The position numbers and the translations under genes were made by a program. A stretch of 64,000 bases of DNA, from NCBI GenBank assembly GCA_947446025.1, contig CANFEY010000003.1, positions 88,629 to 152,628 on the forward strand, written 5' to 3'. This document shows, piece after piece, positions 54,919 through 63,627 of the stretch (position 1 is its first letter; each line of letters starts with the position of its first letter). The notes under the pieces were generated by a model, which was given only the letters and a program-made list of their open reading frames with translations, did no database searches and was not told where the DNA came from. The DNA comes from Bryobacterales bacterium (GTDB lineage Bacteria; Acidobacteriota; Terriglobia; Bryobacterales; Bryobacteraceae).

Positions 54919-55763
54919 AACTTTCCTTCCGCCGGAAGGCCGTCAACGCGGTTATGCTCACCCTAACGGGCGCGTGTACCTTCTTGGTCGCCTCCGTACT
55001 GCTGGTGATCCTCGGCTACCTCGCCTGGAACGGACTTGCCAGCCTCAACCTCGACTTCTTCACCAAGCTCCCGGTGCCGGCGGGCGAAACCGGAGGCGGT
55101 ATGGCCCACGCCATACTCGGCAGCGCCAAAGTGCTGCTGGCGGCCATGCTCATCGGCGTCCCCATCGGATTCTTCGCGGGCGTCTACCTCGCCGAATTCG
55201 GCGACGGCGTCTTCCCGGGCATCATCCGCTACACCACCGACTTGCTCAACGGCGTTCCGTCGATTGTGATCGGGATCTTCGCCTACGCACTGATCGTTCT
55301 CCCCATGCGGCATCCGTCCACCTTGGCAGGCGGAATCGCCCTCGGAGTGATGATGATTCCGATCTCGCTGCGCACCACCGAGGAGTTCCTGCGGGCCGTG
55401 CCCGTAAGTCTCCGCGAAGGCGCCATGGCTCTTGGCGCGGGCAAGGCGCGCACCATTTTCACCGTAGTGATCCCCGCCGCCAAAAGCGGCATCCTCTCGG
55501 GCCTCATGCTGAATCTTGCCCGCGTCGCCGGCGAGACCGCTCCGCTTCTCTTCACCGCTTTCGGCAATCAATTCTGGAGTCCCGGTTGGATGCTCGCCAC
55601 CGCCACCTTGCCGCAGGTCATCTACGCCTACGCAATCTCTCCTTACGAAGACTGGCGCCGCCAAGCCTGGGCCGCCGGTTTCGTCCTATTAGTTTTGGTG
55701 CTCTCCGTAAACGCAGTCGCCAGATTTGCCATCGGCCGCACCACTTCCAGAGGCCGCTCATGA
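54915..55763 (+). CDS. pstA: Phosphate ABC transporter permease PstA
   Basis: 282 residues, six membrane helices, with the EAA loop [20 protein letters not shown] and [20 protein letters not shown], standard for PstA. ATG 54915 overlaps the pstC stop; its own stop overlaps the pstB ATG, so the three are translated in tandem. Confidence 0.96.
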   Translation: MKLSFRRKAVNAVMLTLTGACTFLVASVLLVILGYLAWNGLASLNLDFFTKLPVPAGETGGGMAHAILGSAKVLLAAMLIGVPIGFFAGVYLAEFGDGVFPGIIRYTTDLLNGVPSIVIGIFAYALIVLPMRHPSTLAGGIALGVMMIPISLRTTEEFLRAVPVSLREGAMALGAGKARTIFTVVIPAAKSGILSGLMLNLARVAGETAPLLFTAFGNQFWSPGWMLATATLPQVIYAYAISPYEDWRRQAWAAGFVLLVLVLSVNAVARFAIGRTTSRGRS

Positions 55764-56614
55764 CCGCCAAGATTGATACCATGAGTCCAATACGTGCCCG
55801 TGAACCCGAGGCCCAAAACAACGTGACTCCAGCCCCGCCGCCAGGCGAAACGCCCTTCGCCAACTCGACCATCAAGTTGCAGGCCGAGCACCTGAATTTC
55901 TACTACGGCGACTTCCAGGCCCTGCACGGCATCAGCCTCAAGGTCAAGGAAAAGCAGATCACCGCGCTCATCGGCCCATCCGGATGCGGCAAGTCGACCT
56001 TCCTGCGCACCATCAACCGCATCTCCGAAACCATCCGCCACACCCGCGTCGAAGGCCACATCCGTTTGGACGGAGCGGACATTCTCAAGATGGACGTCAC
56101 CAGCCTGCGCCGCCGCGTCGGCATGGTGTTCCAGCGCCCCAACCCGTTCCCGAAATCCATCTTTGAGAACGTCGCCTACGGCGTGAGGGTGAACGGGCTC
56201 GACAAGAAAACGCCGCTCGCGGAAACCGTCGAGAAAAGCCTCAAACGCGCCGCGTTGTGGGAGGAAGTCAAGGACAAACTGCACGATTCGGCACTGGCCC
56301 TTTCCGGCGGCCAGCAGCAGCGCCTGTGCATCGCCCGCGCGCTGGCGGTGGACCCCGAGGTGCTTTTGCTGGACGAGCCTTGCTCCGCCCTCGACCCCAT
56401 CGCCACCGCGAAAATCGAGGACCTGCTCTTTGCGCTCAAGAGTCAGTGTACAATCGTGATCGTCACCCATAATATGCAGCAGGCCGCCCGGACCGCCGAC
56501 GACACGGGCTTCTTCCTGTTGGGGAAACTCATTGAATTCGACCGTACTGAGGTAATGTTTAGAAAACCCTCAGAGAAACAGACCGAAGATTACATCACAG
56601 GCCGTTTCGGCTAA
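55760..56614 (+). CDS. pstB: Phosphate ABC transporter ATPase PstB
   Basis: 284 residues with an N-terminal Pro-rich extension of about 35. Walker A is [19 protein letters not shown], the Q-loop [20 protein letters not shown], signature [17 protein letters not shown], Walker [17 protein letters not shown] and the H-loop [16 protein letters not shown]. It powers phosphate uptake and relays phosphate status to PhoR with PhoU. Confidence 0.97.
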   Translation: MTAKIDTMSPIRAREPEAQNNVTPAPPPGETPFANSTIKLQAEHLNFYYGDFQALHGISLKVKEKQITALIGPSGCGKSTFLRTINRISETIRHTRVEGHIRLDGADILKMDVTSLRRRVGMVFQRPNPFPKSIFENVAYGVRVNGLDKKTPLAETVEKSLKRAALWEEVKDKLHDSALALSGGQQQRLCIARALAVDPEVLLLDEPCSALDPIATAKIEDLLFALKSQCTIVIVTHNMQQAARTADDTGFFLLGKLIEFDRTEVMFRKPSEKQTEDYITGRFG

Positions 56615-56623
56615 ATAGGATCC

Positions 56624-57292
56624 ATGCGCCACTTTGCCGAAGAACTAGAAGAGTTGAACCAGGCGCTGCTTGAGATGGGCGGTTTGGTGGAATCCTCCAT
56701 CCACACCAGCGTGCAAGCGCTTGTGGAACACGATGACCGCATGGCCCGCCGCGTGGTCGAAGATGAGATGTTGATCAACCGCATGGAGCTGAACATCGAC
56801 GCGCGGGTCACCCGCCTGCTGGCGCTCAACCAACCGGTTGCCGGCGACCTCCGGTTGCTGGTCATGTGCCTGAAGATCAACACCGATCTGGAGCGCATGG
56901 GGGACCTGGCCGTAAACGTGGCGGAACGTGCGATTTCGCTCAACAGACTCGCTGCCCCACTGGGGCCGCCGCTGCAGGAAATGCCGCGCATGGCCTCCAT
57001 GGTGGAAGACATGCTGCACCGGACCTTGGATGCCTTCGTGCGGCGCGACGCCGAGCAAGCGAGCGCAATTCTTCCGGCCGACGACGACGTGGACCGCATC
57101 CGCGATGGCGTCTATACCGAACTCATCACCACCATGCGGCGGGATCCCAATCTGGTGGAAGCCGCCATTCACTTGATGTTCGTGGCCCGGAGCCTGGAAC
57201 GCATCGCCGACCACGCCACCAACATTGCGGAAGACGTGATCTACCTGGTCCGCGGTGTGGACGTCCGTCACCATCACCTAGAGGAAGTCTAG
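56624..57292 (+). CDS. phoU: Phosphate signalling protein PhoU
   Basis: 222 residues in two three-helix PhoU repeats. The metal-binding acids are in MCLKINTDLERMGDLAVNVA and MFVARSLERIADHATNIAED (E/D-x-x-x-D motifs). It connects PstB with PhoR so that the kinase is off when phosphate is plentiful. The gene ends within the ribosome site of the next gene. Confidence 0.96.
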   Translation: MRHFAEELEELNQALLEMGGLVESSIHTSVQALVEHDDRMARRVVEDEMLINRMELNIDARVTRLLALNQPVAGDLRLLVMCLKINTDLERMGDLAVNVAERAISLNRLAAPLGPPLQEMPRMASMVEDMLHRTLDAFVRRDAEQASAILPADDDVDRIRDGVYTELITTMRRDPNLVEAAIHLMFVARSLERIADHATNIAEDVIYLVRGVDVRHHHLEEV

Positions 57293-57293
57293 C

Positions 57294-58025
57294 CTGATCC
57301 GTGCAGTCCCATTTTTAGCCTTTCTTGCACTCCCGCCGTTGCTCGCGCAGTCCCCGACGCGTGTTCGAGACGTCAACGCCAATGCGTGGCTGGTCTTCAG
57401 TGCGGACCAGACGGTACGCGGTCCCTGGGGTGTGCATGCCGAAGTGAACGTGCGCCGCGCCAACGCGGGTGCCACCTGGCAGCAGTTTCAGCTTCACGGA
57501 GCAGCCACGTATCGCATTTCTCCCCGTGTTCAGGCGGCCTTCGGCCTCATCTGGATGCGCAACTATCCCTATGGAGCGTTCCCAGCCGCACGCAATAGCA
57601 TCGAACGCCGCACCCACGAACAGCTCACCATCCGGCAAGCCCCCTGGAAGGGCTTGGAATTCGAACTCCGCATGCGGCTGGACCAGCGTTGGCTGCAGCA
57701 ATTCGAAAACCGCACCCGCTATCAGTTCCGTGCCTTGCTTCCCTTGGGCCGGCTGGATGCCTTGGGCCGCCAATCCTACTTGCTGGCCGCTGACGAAGTC
57801 CTGTTTCATCTTCCGCCCAAGCGGGGCGCGCTGTACTTCAATCAGAACCGCGCCATCGCCGGCTTCGGCCGCCGCTTCGGCCCAGCAGACCGGCTGGAGT
57901 TCCACTACATGCACCAGTTCCTGTACCAGCGAAACGGCATTGTGGTGGAGTCGAATCATACGCTGCGGATTCAGTTCTCCACCACGGCTCCCCTATTTTG
58001 GCGGCGAAAGGACAATGGAACGTGA
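57294..58025 (+). CDS. Exported DUF2490 protein, probable CTG start
   Basis: About 243 residues. The region DVNANAWLVFSADQTVRGPW to LFWRRK matches DUF2490, a 10- to 12-stranded outer membrane beta-barrel-like family (FQLHGAATYRISPRVQAAFG, LEFHYMHQFLYQRNGIVVES). The only common start codon near the N-terminus, TTG 57339, would remove the signal peptide. Reading from CTG 57294 gives IRAVPFLAFLALPPLLAQ, a good signal peptide, with GAGGAAG 6 bases upstream, so CTG is the probable start. It lies between phoU and phoR. The TGA overlaps the GTG of phoR. A role as a phosphate-starvation outer membrane protein is inferred from position. Confidence 0.82.
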   Translation: MIRAVPFLAFLALPPLLAQSPTRVRDVNANAWLVFSADQTVRGPWGVHAEVNVRRANAGATWQQFQLHGAATYRISPRVQAAFGLIWMRNYPYGAFPAARNSIERRTHEQLTIRQAPWKGLEFELRMRLDQRWLQQFENRTRYQFRALLPLGRLDALGRQSYLLAADEVLFHLPPKRGALYFNQNRAIAGFGRRFGPADRLEFHYMHQFLYQRNGIVVESNHTLRIQFSTTAPLFWRRKDNGT

Positions 58026-59452
58026 CAGCCCGAATTTTCATCAAACTGATCCTGGCGGTTACCGGCGTACTGGCCGTGGCGCTTACGTCTGTCAACTTGA
58101 TTGCGACGCCGCGCGTGCGGGCCAGCTTCCTGGAATCGCTGCAACGGGAACTCACCGACAAAGCGCACGCACTCGAACTGGTGCTGCCGGGTGCCGCGCC
58201 GGACTTCTCCAAGCTCGGATCTGCCGTCAGCGGGCGGGTCACCTGGATTGAGCCCGATGGGCGTGTTCTGGGCGATTCCGAAGCCAGCCCGAGTACGATG
58301 GAGAACCACGCCAAGCGCCCGGAAGTCGCTGAGGCACTCGCGGGAAGAGTGGCCTCCAGCCTGCGCACCAGCACCACCGTCGGGGTCGAGTTCTTCTACG
58401 TGGCCGTGCCCGTCAATGTTCCCCGCCCTGGCAGCGTATTGCGCATAGCCGTGCCGTCATCACAGGTGGACGAGCGCGTCCGCGACCTGCGCAACGCGGT
58501 GCTGTGGGCCACGGCTCTGGCTTTTCTGCCCGCAGTGCTACTGGCCGCGTATTTTGCCCGCTACGTCTCCAACCGCTTAGGGGCCATCATCGATTACACC
58601 CGCAGTCTGACGCGCGGAAACTTTCACGCCCGCCTCGAAAACGCCGGCACCGGCGAACTCGGCATGCTTTCGGCCAACCTCAATGAGACCAGTGAGAAAC
58701 TCCAGTTCATGATGCAGCGCCTGGAGTCCGAACACGCCGAGCTTGAAAAGGTGGAGCGGGTCCGCAAGGATTTCGTCATCAATGTCTCGCATGAGCTGCG
58801 GACACCGCTGGCGTCGATTCAGGGCTATACCGAGACGCTGCTGGACGGCGCGATCAACGAACCGGCGAACGCCACCAAGTTCCTCAACATCATCCGCCAG
58901 AATACGGAGCGCCTGACGCGCCTTACGGCGGATCTCCTGGTGCTCTCACGCATCGAACTCGGTCAACAGGAGTTCACCTTCGCCCTTAAATCCGCCGCCA
59001 AACTCCTTGCGGACAACGTCGATTCCATGTTGCCGCTTGCGCAGCGTAAGGGAATATCGCTAACCATGGATCCGGTCCCCGAGGAAGCAGTTGTCTATGC
59101 CGATGCGGAAGCCGTTCACCAGATCCTGACCAACCTTCTGGAGAACGCCATCAAATACACGCCGGACGGCGGCGTTGTCACTGTGGGAGCTCGGCCATCT
59201 GGCGACCAACTTGAGTTTTTTGTGCGCGATAGCGGCCTGGGCATCCCGCAGGAAGATCTCCCGCGCCTGTTCGAGCGCTTCTACCGGGTGGACAAGGCCC
59301 GCTCCAAGGCGTTGGGCGGTACCGGGCTGGGGCTGGCAATCGTCAAGCACCTGACTCGTGTCCATAGGGGAGATGTATGGGTAGAAAGCAATGCGGACAA
59401 AGGATCTACCCTCTATTTCACGCTTTCTTGCAAGGAATTCACTCCGCAGTAA
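58022..59452 (+). CDS. phoR: Phosphate regulon sensor histidine kinase PhoR
   Basis: 476 residues from the GTG at 58022, which overlaps the DUF2490 stop (GTGA). A first helix (FIKLILAVTGVLAVALTSV), a periplasmic part of about 130 residues, a second helix (AVLWATALAFLPAVLLAAYF), a HAMP domain (TRSLTRGNFHARLENAGTG), then the phosphorylated His in DFVINVSHELRTPLASIQGY and the ATPase boxes ILTNLLENAIKYTPDGG, VRDSGLGIPQEDLPRLFERF and GGTGLGLAIVKHL. The larger periplasmic part makes it more like Gram-positive PhoR than E. coli PhoR. Confidence 0.92.
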   Translation: MTARIFIKLILAVTGVLAVALTSVNLIATPRVRASFLESLQRELTDKAHALELVLPGAAPDFSKLGSAVSGRVTWIEPDGRVLGDSEASPSTMENHAKRPEVAEALAGRVASSLRTSTTVGVEFFYVAVPVNVPRPGSVLRIAVPSSQVDERVRDLRNAVLWATALAFLPAVLLAAYFARYVSNRLGAIIDYTRSLTRGNFHARLENAGTGELGMLSANLNETSEKLQFMMQRLESEHAELEKVERVRKDFVINVSHELRTPLASIQGYTETLLDGAINEPANATKFLNIIRQNTERLTRLTADLLVLSRIELGQQEFTFALKSAAKLLADNVDSMLPLAQRKGISLTMDPVPEEAVVYADAEAVHQILTNLLENAIKYTPDGGVVTVGARPSGDQLEFFVRDSGLGIPQEDLPRLFERFYRVDKARSKALGGTGLGLAIVKHLTRVHRGDVWVESNADKGSTLYFTLSCKEFTPQ

Positions 59453-59459
59453 TACCGTT

Positions 59460-59478
59460 GTAACCGTTCCTCGGTTAC
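59460..59478. promoter_or_regulatory. Inverted repeat between phoR and phoB
   Basis: GTAACCG and CGGTTAC separated by 5 bases, a perfect 7-base dyad 14 bases before the phoB ATG. It could be an autoregulatory site or an attenuator stem; it does not match the direct-repeat Pho box. Confidence 0.45.
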
Positions 59479-59492
59479 TCTGTTAGCAGACA

Positions 59493-60191
59493 ATGAAAAA
59501 AGTCCTTCTAATTGAGGATGACGCGGATCTCTACTCCCTGATCCAATACAACTTGGAAAAGGAGGGGTTTCAATTCGCTGGTTCTCAGACCGGGCGGGGA
59601 GCGATCGACTTGTGCCGCCGCGAGAAGCCGGACCTGGTGATCCTGGACATCATGCTGCCGGATTCAGACGGACTGGACATCTGCAAACGAATCCGCGCGC
59701 ATCCAGAGCTATCTCACCTGCCCATCATTTTTCTCACCGCGCGGGCTTCTGAGACAGACCGCATCGTGGGCTTGGAGCTGGGGGCGAACGACTACATCGT
59801 CAAGCCGTTCTTCGTGCGCGAACTCATCGCGCGCATCAAGATTCACTTCCGTGGCCAGCAGGTTGCGCCGAAGGTACTGAAGGCCGGAGAACTGCAAGTG
59901 GATGGCGAACGTTGCCAGGTCCACATCGCCGGCAAGGAAATTTCGCTCACCGCCACGGAATTCAAGCTGCTGGAGTTCCTGATGAGCCGCCCCGGCATCG
60001 TGTTCAGCCGGGAGCAGCTTCTAGACGCCGTATGGGGGCACGACCGCGCGGTGACGGACCGCACGGTGGATGTGTACGTGCTGCGCCTGCGCCAGAAGAT
60101 CGAAGCGGAAGAAGGCCATCCCTACATCCGCAGCGTGCGCGGCTTTGGATACAGCTTCAACGCCGCCGCCGTGGAGATGGCTCGGACCTAG
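59493..60191 (+). CDS. phoB: Phosphate regulon response regulator PhoB
   Basis: 232 residues. Receiver domain: VLLIEDDADLYSLIQYNLEK with the acidic pair, phosphorylated Asp52 in LVILDIMLPDSDGLD, Thr in IIFLTARASE and Lys in NDYIVKPFFVREL. Winged-helix effector: SLTATEFKLLEFLMSRPGIV, then VTDRTVDVYVLRLRQKIEAE. It activates phosphate-starvation genes when phosphorylated by PhoR. phoR precedes phoB here, the reverse of E. coli. The 3' end overlaps the convergent unknown gene by about 35 bases. Confidence 0.95.
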   Translation: MKKVLLIEDDADLYSLIQYNLEKEGFQFAGSQTGRGAIDLCRREKPDLVILDIMLPDSDGLDICKRIRAHPELSHLPIIFLTARASETDRIVGLELGANDYIVKPFFVRELIARIKIHFRGQQVAPKVLKAGELQVDGERCQVHIAGKEISLTATEFKLLEFLMSRPGIVFSREQLLDAVWGHDRAVTDRTVDVYVLRLRQKIEAEEGHPYIRSVRGFGYSFNAAAVEMART

Positions 60192-60483
60192 CCGGTTCAG
60201 AGGGGGCCTCATCCACCACCACCACCGCGGCTCCCGAACGCCGCATCCGTTCCTGCTTGGCTTGCTTGACTGCAGCCGCGTCATCCGCGCGCAGTTGAGC
60301 CACTTCCTCGTCCGTGGCCACGCGATGCGTCTTTGCATGGAGCCACTTGGCCGCGATCGCCGCTGCGGCCTGCGTAACCACCGGTGGAGCGCCCGCCGCC
60401 GTGGCTACCAACCATACGAACTCCGGCAGCGTGGCCTCCAGCGACCTCAAGTCTTTCCAGTACTGCTGAATGCGCGAACTCAT
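60157..60483 (-). CDS. Unknown protein, last gene of a three-gene operon
   Basis: 108 residues. [20 protein letters not shown] and [20 protein letters not shown], then a charged helix ([20 protein letters not shown]) and an Arg-rich end. The alanine-rich centre is only mildly hydrophobic. No family recognised. ATG overlaps the previous stop (ATGA). Its 3' end runs about 35 bases into phoB, on the opposite strand. Confidence 0.65.
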   Translation of the reverse strand: MSSRIQQYWKDLRSLEATLPEFVWLVATAAGAPPVVTQAAAAIAAKWLHAKTHRVATDEEVAQLRADDAAAVKQAKQERMRRSGAAVVVVDEAPSEPARSEPSPRRRR

Positions 60484-60641
60484 TCCGCACCTCGCAGTAC
60501 GCGCATGATTTCTTCCAGCGCGCGGTTGCGGTCCGCCGCCGTCATGGTGGGTTTGATGTCCTCCATCAGGATCGCCGCGTGCCCACCCTCCTCACGCCAC
60601 AATTCGTTGTTCAGCAGTTCCAGTTCAGCTTCGTGACTCAT
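60480..60641 (-). CDS. 53-residue protein of unknown function
   Basis: Begins [20 protein letters not shown] and ends [14 protein letters not shown]. Acidic, helical, no membrane segment. It overlaps the restored end of the coiled-coil gene upstream by 17 bases and the next gene by 4, so it is part of a coupled operon. No family recognised; the length and pattern are like those of small phage or secretion accessory proteins, which is only an impression. Confidence 0.6.
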   Translation of the reverse strand: MSHEAELELLNNELWREEGGHAAILMEDIKPTMTAADRNRALEEIMRVLRGAE

Positions 60642-61277
60642 ATTTTTTCTCCAGGCCGTCGGCTTCCGTTGCAAGTTGCACGGCGCGGGCTTTCAGATCC
60701 TTGGCGCGGGTGAGCAGCGCTCCGGCGACGCCTTGGACATATCCACCGGCAGGACCATTTCGTCGCTCACCGCGGCCCGGATCTGGCCCAGAACTTTTTC
60801 CGCGCGCTCCTGCGCGATGGCTTCCAAGGCCCTTGCCTGGGCTTCCAGCGAGTGCGCTTCCTCACGCAGGCCGGCGATTTGCGCCAGCGGGATGGTGTGT
60901 TCGGCGAGCCGCTCAATCGCCCGCCCTGCATAGCGGATGTGGGTTTCGATGACGGAGGCGTCGAGGGCCTTCTTCCAATCGGGCTTGGCCGCCAAGGCGG
61001 CTGACTCCACCAATGCGTCGATGGCGGCTTGGCCGGCCTCTTCCAGTTTCTCGCGTGAGTCCTTCGCAATCTGGTGGAGGGCTCGTTCGGCACCGCGCAG
61101 CCTCGCCAAGTGCGCGGCGGCGTTTCGCGAGCCCTCCATTGCCGAGGCGACTTCGGGAATCGCCTCGGCCTGCAACGTGGCCTTCGCCACGCGGGCTTGC
61201 ATGTCTTGCTTCAGGTGTTCATCGTCGCCAGTGGCGACAGCTTCGAGGGTAGGTGTTTGGGAGAGTTCAAAACTCAT
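60625..61277 (-). pseudogene. Helical coiled-coil protein with a frameshift near its end
   Basis: From ATG 61277 (SFELSQTPTLEAVATGDDEH) the product is almost all helix with heptad-like Ala/Leu/Glu runs (LARLRGAERALHQIAKDSRE, HTIPLAQIAGLREEAHSLEA, QARALEAIAQERAEKVLGQI). It stops at 60693 after PERCSPAPRI. A one-base shift near 60718 instead gives [20 protein letters not shown] and [13 protein letters not shown], which continues the same helical style to 60625 and restores overlap with the next gene. About 217 residues if restored. The frameshift may be an error. No family recognised. Confidence 0.6.
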
Positions 61278-61373
61278 GCGGCGTGTCTCTACCCGCAAGT
61301 GTGGCGAACAGACCAGCGCGCCGCTCTCCGCGGCGTGGCGCAGAGGCGTTGAACTAGATTCCGATTGTGGGAC

Positions 61374-62447
61374 TTAGCGTTTCAGGCGGGCCTTGGCTTG
61401 CGCGTGACCTTGTTTGGCGGCCTTCGCAAACCATTGCTGCGCCTCGGCGTCACTCTGCAACACGCCTTTGCCTTCGGAGTACATGCGCCCGTAGTTGTAC
61501 TGGCCCGCGGCATTGTTCTGCAGCGCGGCCTCGCGATACCAGGAGATAGCTTCCGTCAGCAGCTTCGGCACGCCACGGCCGTTTTCGTAGGCAAGACCCA
61601 TCTCCACTTGCGCTGGTGCATACTGGTCCTCGGCCATGGCGCGGATGGCATCCAGCGCGCCCTGAACCTTCTGCCCATTCGCCTTGCGGAACCAGTTGAG
61701 CGCTTCGCCGCGATCCTTGGCGACACCGGTGCCATTGATATACATAAGCCCCAGGTTCATCAGAGCTTGCGGGTGATTCTTGTCGGCCGCTTTGCGGGTC
61801 CAGGCAAGCGCCTCCGTAGGATTCTTCGCCACGCCTTGGCCGCTGAGATAAATCGCGCCGAGGTTGAACTGCGCATCCACCAGCCCCGCGTCCGCGGCTT
61901 TACGGAACCAGCTGATGGCTTCATTCATGTCGGTTTTGGTGCCTTGCCCCGCGGCGTACATCGAACCCACCATGTACTGCGCTTCGACGACACTCTTCTG
62001 CGCGGCACGCCGGAAATAGTCGAGTGCGGCTGCGTAATCGCGCTTCACGCCTTGACCCGAGTGGAACATCTGCGCAATGTCGCGCTGCGCCTCGGGCATG
62101 TTCTGGTCCGCCGCAAAGCGTATCCACTTGGCGGCCTCCACGTAGTCGCGCTTGACGCCCTGCCCGGTGGCGTACATGAGCCCCAAGCTATACTGCGCCG
62201 GAGCGAAGTTCTTGTTAGCCGCCTGCCGCCAAAGCGCAATCGCTTGAGTGAGATCTTTCTTGGTGCCTTCCCCCGCCGCGTACATCTCCGCCAGAACAGA
62301 CTGAGCCTGCGGATCGCCGGAGTCGGCAATGGGGCGCAAAAGTTTGATGGCTGTGGCGTAGTCCTTCTTGTCCATGGCCGCCTGAATAGGGTCAACTTGC
62401 GCGAAGGCGGAAGCGGCGAAGGCCAAGAGGAGTAGTGCTCGGGTCAT
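61374..62447 (-). CDS. Secreted Sel1-repeat protein
   Basis: 357 residues. Signal peptide TRALLLLAFAASAFAQ from ATG 62447, then about nine Sel1-like repeats of 36 residues, each with A-x-x-x-L-G-x-M-Y-x-x-G-x-G-V (for example APAQYSLGLMYATGQGVKRD and VEAQYMVGSMYAAGQGTKTD). Sel1 solenoids bind partner proteins in the periplasm, often in signalling or secretion. The upstream in-frame ATG at 62474 is rejected because it would spoil the signal peptide. TATCAT sits 6 bases before the start. Confidence 0.92.
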   Translation of the reverse strand: MTRALLLLAFAASAFAQVDPIQAAMDKKDYATAIKLLRPIADSGDPQAQSVLAEMYAAGEGTKKDLTQAIALWRQAANKNFAPAQYSLGLMYATGQGVKRDYVEAAKWIRFAADQNMPEAQRDIAQMFHSGQGVKRDYAAALDYFRRAAQKSVVEAQYMVGSMYAAGQGTKTDMNEAISWFRKAADAGLVDAQFNLGAIYLSGQGVAKNPTEALAWTRKAADKNHPQALMNLGLMYINGTGVAKDRGEALNWFRKANGQKVQGALDAIRAMAEDQYAPAQVEMGLAYENGRGVPKLLTEAISWYREAALQNNAAGQYNYGRMYSEGKGVLQSDAEAQQWFAKAAKQGHAQAKARLKR

Positions 62448-62453
62448 GCATCT

Positions 62454-62459
62454 ATGATA
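62454..62459 (-). promoter_or_regulatory. Putative -10 element (TATCAT) before the Sel1 gene
   Basis: TATCAT, six bases (AGATGC), then ATG 62447. Same layout as the other leaderless candidates; no Shine-Dalgarno. Confidence 0.4.
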
Positions 62460-62514
62460 GCGGGAGCAAGGCATTGATGAGGTTAGAGCCGAGGGCCACG
62501 GCGTGGGCCAAGAT

Positions 62515-62533
62515 TGTACCCGCAGTGGGTACA
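62515..62533. promoter_or_regulatory. HigA operator candidate
   Basis: Perfect inverted repeat TGTACCC and GGGTACA with a 5-base spacer, 20 bases before the preferred higB start. Toxin-antitoxin operons are normally repressed by the antitoxin at such a site. Confidence 0.5.
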
Positions 62534-62552
62534 GGCTATGATGGAGTTCAGG

Positions 62553-62906
62553 ATGCGGGTAATCTCTCGTTCGACACTGACCAGGTTCGTCGAGACATTA
62601 GCCGGCAAGAAGGACGCAGTCGCGGTGCGGACTGCGCTGGAATCGTGGTTCCATGAAACGGAGCGAGCGGCATGGCGGAATTCGCAAGACATCAAACGTG
62701 CGTACTCGACCGCGAGCATCGTTGGAGCCGAGCGAGTTGTGTTCAACATCAAGGGCAATAGCTACCGCCTCATCACGAGCATCGATTATCAGCGCCAGAC
62801 ACTATTCATCAAATGGATCGGATCGCATAAGGACTACGACAGTATTGACGCAAGGACCGTCGAGTATGGGCATCAAACCTATCAAAACCGACCAAGATCA
62901 CGATAA
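62553..62906 (+). CDS. higB: HigB family mRNA interferase toxin
   Basis: 117 residues from ATG 62553 (ATG 62541 and 62538 are in the same frame). VISRSTLTRFVETLAGKKDA, then AWRNSQDIKRAYSTASIVGA and RVVFNIKGNSYRLITSIDYQ and LFIKWIGSHKDYDSID match HigB of the host-inhibition type with the antitoxin encoded second. It cleaves mRNA on ribosomes. Intact, unlike the other toxin-antitoxin loci in the window, of which only BrnTA is also readable. Confidence 0.9.
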   Translation: MRVISRSTLTRFVETLAGKKDAVAVRTALESWFHETERAAWRNSQDIKRAYSTASIVGAERVVFNIKGNSYRLITSIDYQRQTLFIKWIGSHKDYDSIDARTVEYGHQTYQNRPRSR

Positions 62907-63246
62907 GGCGCTGCGAGAAGTAGAGCAATTGTGGGGCGCGCTCCCACGCACTCCGAAAGGGGACCGCTTGGACGTGCTGTTGACGCTTGTCGAAGCCTAC
63001 GAGCGCACCCACTTTCCTATTGACAGGCCTGATCCTATTGACGCCATCCGGTTCCGCTTGGAACAAGAGGGGCTTGGTCCGCGCGACTTGATCGGTGTGA
63101 TCGGGAGCCGCACGAGAGTATACGAAGTACTCCGAGGTGCGCGCCCGCTCACACTGCTGATGATTCGCAGACTCAATGAGCAATTCGGGATTCCGGCTGA
63201 AGTGTTGATTCGGCAGGCGGCGAGAAAGACTCGAAAAGCCGCGTAG
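62866..63246 (+). CDS. higA: HigA family antitoxin
   Basis: 126 residues. An N-terminal toxin-binding region (DHDKALREVEQLWGALPRTP, RLDVLLTLVEAYERTHFP) precedes a helix-turn-helix (RFRLEQEGLGPRDLIGVIGS, RTRVYEVLRGARPLTLLMIR). It binds HigB and should repress the operon at 62515-62533. The ATG at 62866 lies inside higB, with 41 bases overlapping, as is normal for coupled antitoxins. Confidence 0.92.
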   Translation: MGIKPIKTDQDHDKALREVEQLWGALPRTPKGDRLDVLLTLVEAYERTHFPIDRPDPIDAIRFRLEQEGLGPRDLIGVIGSRTRVYEVLRGARPLTLLMIRRLNEQFGIPAEVLIRQAARKTRKAA

Positions 63247-63288
63247 GGTGGTGGAGCCATCCTGAACTCGCAATTGGAGCATTTGGCC

Positions 63289-63317
63289 TTGACCGGGATC
63301 TGAGAATCCTGTAGTTT
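63289..63317 (+). promoter_or_regulatory. Promoter of the 85-residue orphan gene
   Basis: TTGACC and TAGTTT separated by exactly 17 bases; the -10 ends 5 bases before the ATG at 63323. Gives a near-leaderless transcript. Confidence 0.55.
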
Positions 63318-63322
63318 AGACC

Positions 63323-63580
63323 ATGCTTGAAATATCCTTCCTGGAAATCGTGCAAAAGAACGCTTCCACTCTCGGCCCATGGACGGTGACTCCTGAGCCG
63401 CACAATCCTGGCCGGTGCGAGCGCCTACGATATAGAGTGAATGGGCCTGATGGTTCCTTTCAAGTCGGGATACCACTGCGATGGCTTGAGTCCACTCTGG
63501 CGGATTGGAATGTTGAAAAAATCCTTCGTGATCGCATCAACCAATTTCAAAACACTGTGGCGGCACGAGCTAGGGCGTAG
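63323..63580 (+). CDS. 85-residue protein of unknown function
   Basis: LEISFLEIVQKNASTLGPWT, then RCERLRYRVNGPDGSFQVGI and PLRWLESTLADWNVEKILRD. A compact mixed alpha/beta protein without signal or membrane segments. No family recognised. A good promoter directly upstream makes it more likely to be real. Lower GC than the core genes, as expected next to a toxin-antitoxin locus. Confidence 0.5.
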   Translation: MLEISFLEIVQKNASTLGPWTVTPEPHNPGRCERLRYRVNGPDGSFQVGIPLRWLESTLADWNVEKILRDRINQFQNTVAARARA

Positions 63581-63627
63581 TCCTCCTACCTGCTCTTTCC
63601 AACAAAGCTTCAACGAATGCGAGACCT

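Noticed and set aside
54974..56614. One long 546-residue frame running from pstA into pstB
   Set aside because: The first 260 residues are an out-of-frame reading of pstA; the real PstB starts at 55760 with an ATGA overlap.
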